A stretch of 64,000 bases of DNA from NCBI RefSeq assembly GCF_017355915.2, contig NZ_JAFEUV020000012.1, forward strand, positions 90,214 to 154,213. Direction: 5' to 3'. Shown here in pieces: positions 62,783 to 64,000 of the stretch (positions are counted from its first letter, which is position 1; every line of letters begins with the position of its first letter). The notes under the pieces are model-generated. The model was not told the origin of the DNA and made no database searches. It saw only the letters and a program-made list of their open reading frames with translations. Made by a program: the position numbers and the translations under genes. This stretch comes from Telluribacter roseus (lineage in GTDB: Bacteria; Bacteroidota; Bacteroidia; Cytophagales; Spirosomataceae).

Positions 62783-64000
62783 CTACTTATCAATCAATAC
62801 AATGATGCCTTCGTCTCCACCCAGCGAAAACGTCTTTTCCAGGTAAGTACCTTCTCTTTCGGGTTCGGTCGCAAGGATTACCCTTCCGCGCAGACCATCG
62901 GTTTTGGGTGTGTAGTAGCAGGGACTATGGCTCAGATTGAGCATAATCAGGAAGCACCTGTCTTCATACTCCCGGGTATACACGATCATTTGCTTGTCCG
63001 AATGCACCGGTTTGTAATTACCTACGTGCAGGGCCGGTTCCTGTTGCCTCAACTGCACCAGCCTTCTGTAGTAGTTCAGTATCGAGTGCTCACTGTTGCG
63101 CTGATGTGTGACATTGACGCGCTTGTAGTTACTGGAAAGCGGCAGCCAGGGCTCGGCATCGGTAAAGCCGGCGTTGGGGCTGTCGTCCCACTGCATAGGT
63201 GTACGGGCCGGGTCCCGGCTCACGTTCAGGTCAGGCATGTTAAGTCCCTGCGGGTCCTTGACCTTATCGGGCGGAATGGGTACATCGCGCATACCCAGCT
63301 CGTCGCCGTAGTAAAGGGTAGGGGTACCTCTGAGCGTAAGCAGCAGCATGGCTGCCACCCGGGCCTGCTCTATACCCACGCGACTGGCAATACGTACATT
63401 GTCGTGGTTGCCCAGTACCCAGTTGGGCCATCCATCAGGGGGTAGCGCTCCTTCGTACTCATCAATAGCCCCCGCTATGCGCTGTGGGTCCCAGGGCATG
63501 GTGATCAGCTGGAAGTTGAAGGGCAGGTGCGCACCGTTCCCATTCTGGCCGTAGTAGGTCATCAGCCGGTGAATGGGCAGGTATATCTCCCCGATGATCA
63601 GGCGTTCGTCGTACTCATCGGTCAAGGCCCGCATCATCTGCACGATGTTATGGATCTCGGGCTGATCGGTCGAGTAGGTAGGAAGCAGTTCGTTGTACGT
63701 CACGTCCACATTAGGCTTGTAATCCAGGTTTTTGGGGTTGTCACGCAGCTGATCGTCCTTGATCATGTGCCACATCACATCTACCCGAAAGCCGTCAACC
63801 CCCTTGTCCAGCCAGAAGCGCATGACATCCATCATGGCCTGCTGTACCTCCGGATTGCGCCAGTTCAGGTCGGGCTGTTCTTTCAGGAAAGCGTGGTAGT
63901 AGTACTGCTGGGTCTTTTCGTCCCACTCCCAGCCGCTGCCGCCAAACACGCTCAGCCAGTTGTTGGGAGGAGTGCCATCCGGGTTGCCATCGTGCCAGAT
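62783..64000 (-). CDS. GH13 alpha-glucosidase, 5' end beyond the window
   Basis: At least 406 residues of an alpha-glucosidase/oligo-1,6-glucosidase-like GH13 enzyme. The frame is open to the window edge and starts there with IWHDGNPDGTPPNNW, a typical mid-barrel segment, so the true start lies outside. Catalytic residues are in GFRVDVMWH (Asp nucleophile), IIGEIYLP (Glu) and VLGNHDNVR (Asp). The C-terminal beta-domain is complete. Context with treZ suggests it hydrolyses maltose, isomaltose or trehalose-related alpha-glucosides. Confidence 0.9.
   Translation of the reverse strand: MWHDGNPDGTPPNNWLSVFGGSGWEWDEKTQQYYYHAFLKEQPDLNWRNPEVQQAMMDVMRFWLDKGVDGFRVDVMWHMIKDDQLRDNPKNLDYKPNVDVTYNELLPTYSTDQPEIHNIVQMMRALTDEYDERLIIGEIYLPIHRLMTYYGQNGNGAHLPFNFQLITMPWDPQRIAGAIDEYEGALPPDGWPNWVLGNHDNVRIASRVGIEQARVAAMLLLTLRGTPTLYYGDELGMRDVPIPPDKVKDPQGLNMPDLNVSRDPARTPMQWDDSPNAGFTDAEPWLPLSSNYKRVNVTHQRNSEHSILNYYRRLVQLRQQEPALHVGNYKPVHSDKQMIVYTREYEDRCFLIMLNLSHSPCYYTPKTDGLRGRVILATEPEREGTYLEKTFSLGGDEGIIVLIDK

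Noticed and set aside
1-64000. CRISPR array, prophage, insertion sequence, toxin-antitoxin or restriction system
   Set aside because: I looked for regular repeats, integrase/transposase motifs and typical small gene pairs on both strands and saw none.

Overview
The window looks like a chromosomal segment of a free-living, aerobic, sugar-oriented member of the Bacteroidota, most likely Cytophagales (Spirosomataceae-like). I infer this from gene content (DUF5009-type acyltransferase, PVC-type CxxCH heme protein, SPW/VKOR fusion, Gfo/Idh and xylose-isomerase-like TIM-barrel proteins with export signals, TreZ), from the near absence of Shine-Dalgarno sequences, and from matches to the Bacteroidota -7 promoter element TAnnTTTG. 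No rRNA, tRNA, CRISPR array, transposase or phage gene was recognised. Base composition is near 50% GC in genes and clearly AT-rich in two long non-coding stretches (54.5-55.9 kb and 57.3-58.1 kb).

Layout. 0-0.8 kb: 3' part of a beta-helix protein gene broken by an in-frame TAA. 1.4-3.7 kb: type II NADH dehydrogenase and a quinone-oxidoreductase-like MDR protein. 3.8-7.2 kb: EthD-like protein and a two-gene zinc/cadmium efflux unit (membrane protein plus P1B ATPase). 7.3-13.8 kb: DUF5009 acyltransferase, then an acid-sugar (erythronate/threonate-type) catabolic island with MFS permease, OtnK-type kinase, DenD-like dehydrogenase and GntP permease. 13.9-28.9 kb: a mixed run of single genes (aldo/keto reductase, lipoprotein subtilase, LLM monooxygenase, exported TIM-barrel isomerase-like proteins, PVC heme protein, GH5-like enzyme, DODA dioxygenase, a six-repeat secreted propeller-like protein, RtcB). 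29-38.1 kb: SPW-VKOR fusion, sterol-desaturase-like hydroxylase, exported Gfo/Idh protein, MRJP/yellow-like protein and a three-subunit Mo-hydroxylase (PaoABC-like). 38.2-40.5 kb: a small metal/sulfur-stress block (HMA protein, cysteine-rich four-helix copper protein, ArsR-rhodanese regulator with a 16-2-16 perfect palindrome). 40.6-44.0 kb: second sterol-desaturase-like gene, [2Fe-2S] ferredoxin, ferredoxin reductase and LysR regulator.

44.1-54.5 kb holds the most striking system: nine tightly packed, mostly overlapping genes on the minus strand (epimerase, a glycosidase-epimerase fusion, Zn alcohol dehydrogenase, Gfo/Idh dehydrogenase, one GT4, three CgeB-like glycosyltransferases, a methyltransferase). 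It has no flippase, polymerase or exporter and looks like a pathway for a small methylated glycoside of unknown structure. 56-64 kb: MpaB-like oxygenase, a protein with an AT-hook-like tail, then a trehalose/alpha-glucan block (TreZ, two AI-2E-family permeases, and a GH13 alpha-glucosidase cut by the window end).

Most transcription units end in strong hairpins, many of which serve convergent genes from both sides. Remnants of at least two other decayed genes can be read (a membrane-protein fragment near 18.1-18.3 kb and an SPW-protein relic at 38.8-39.1 kb).
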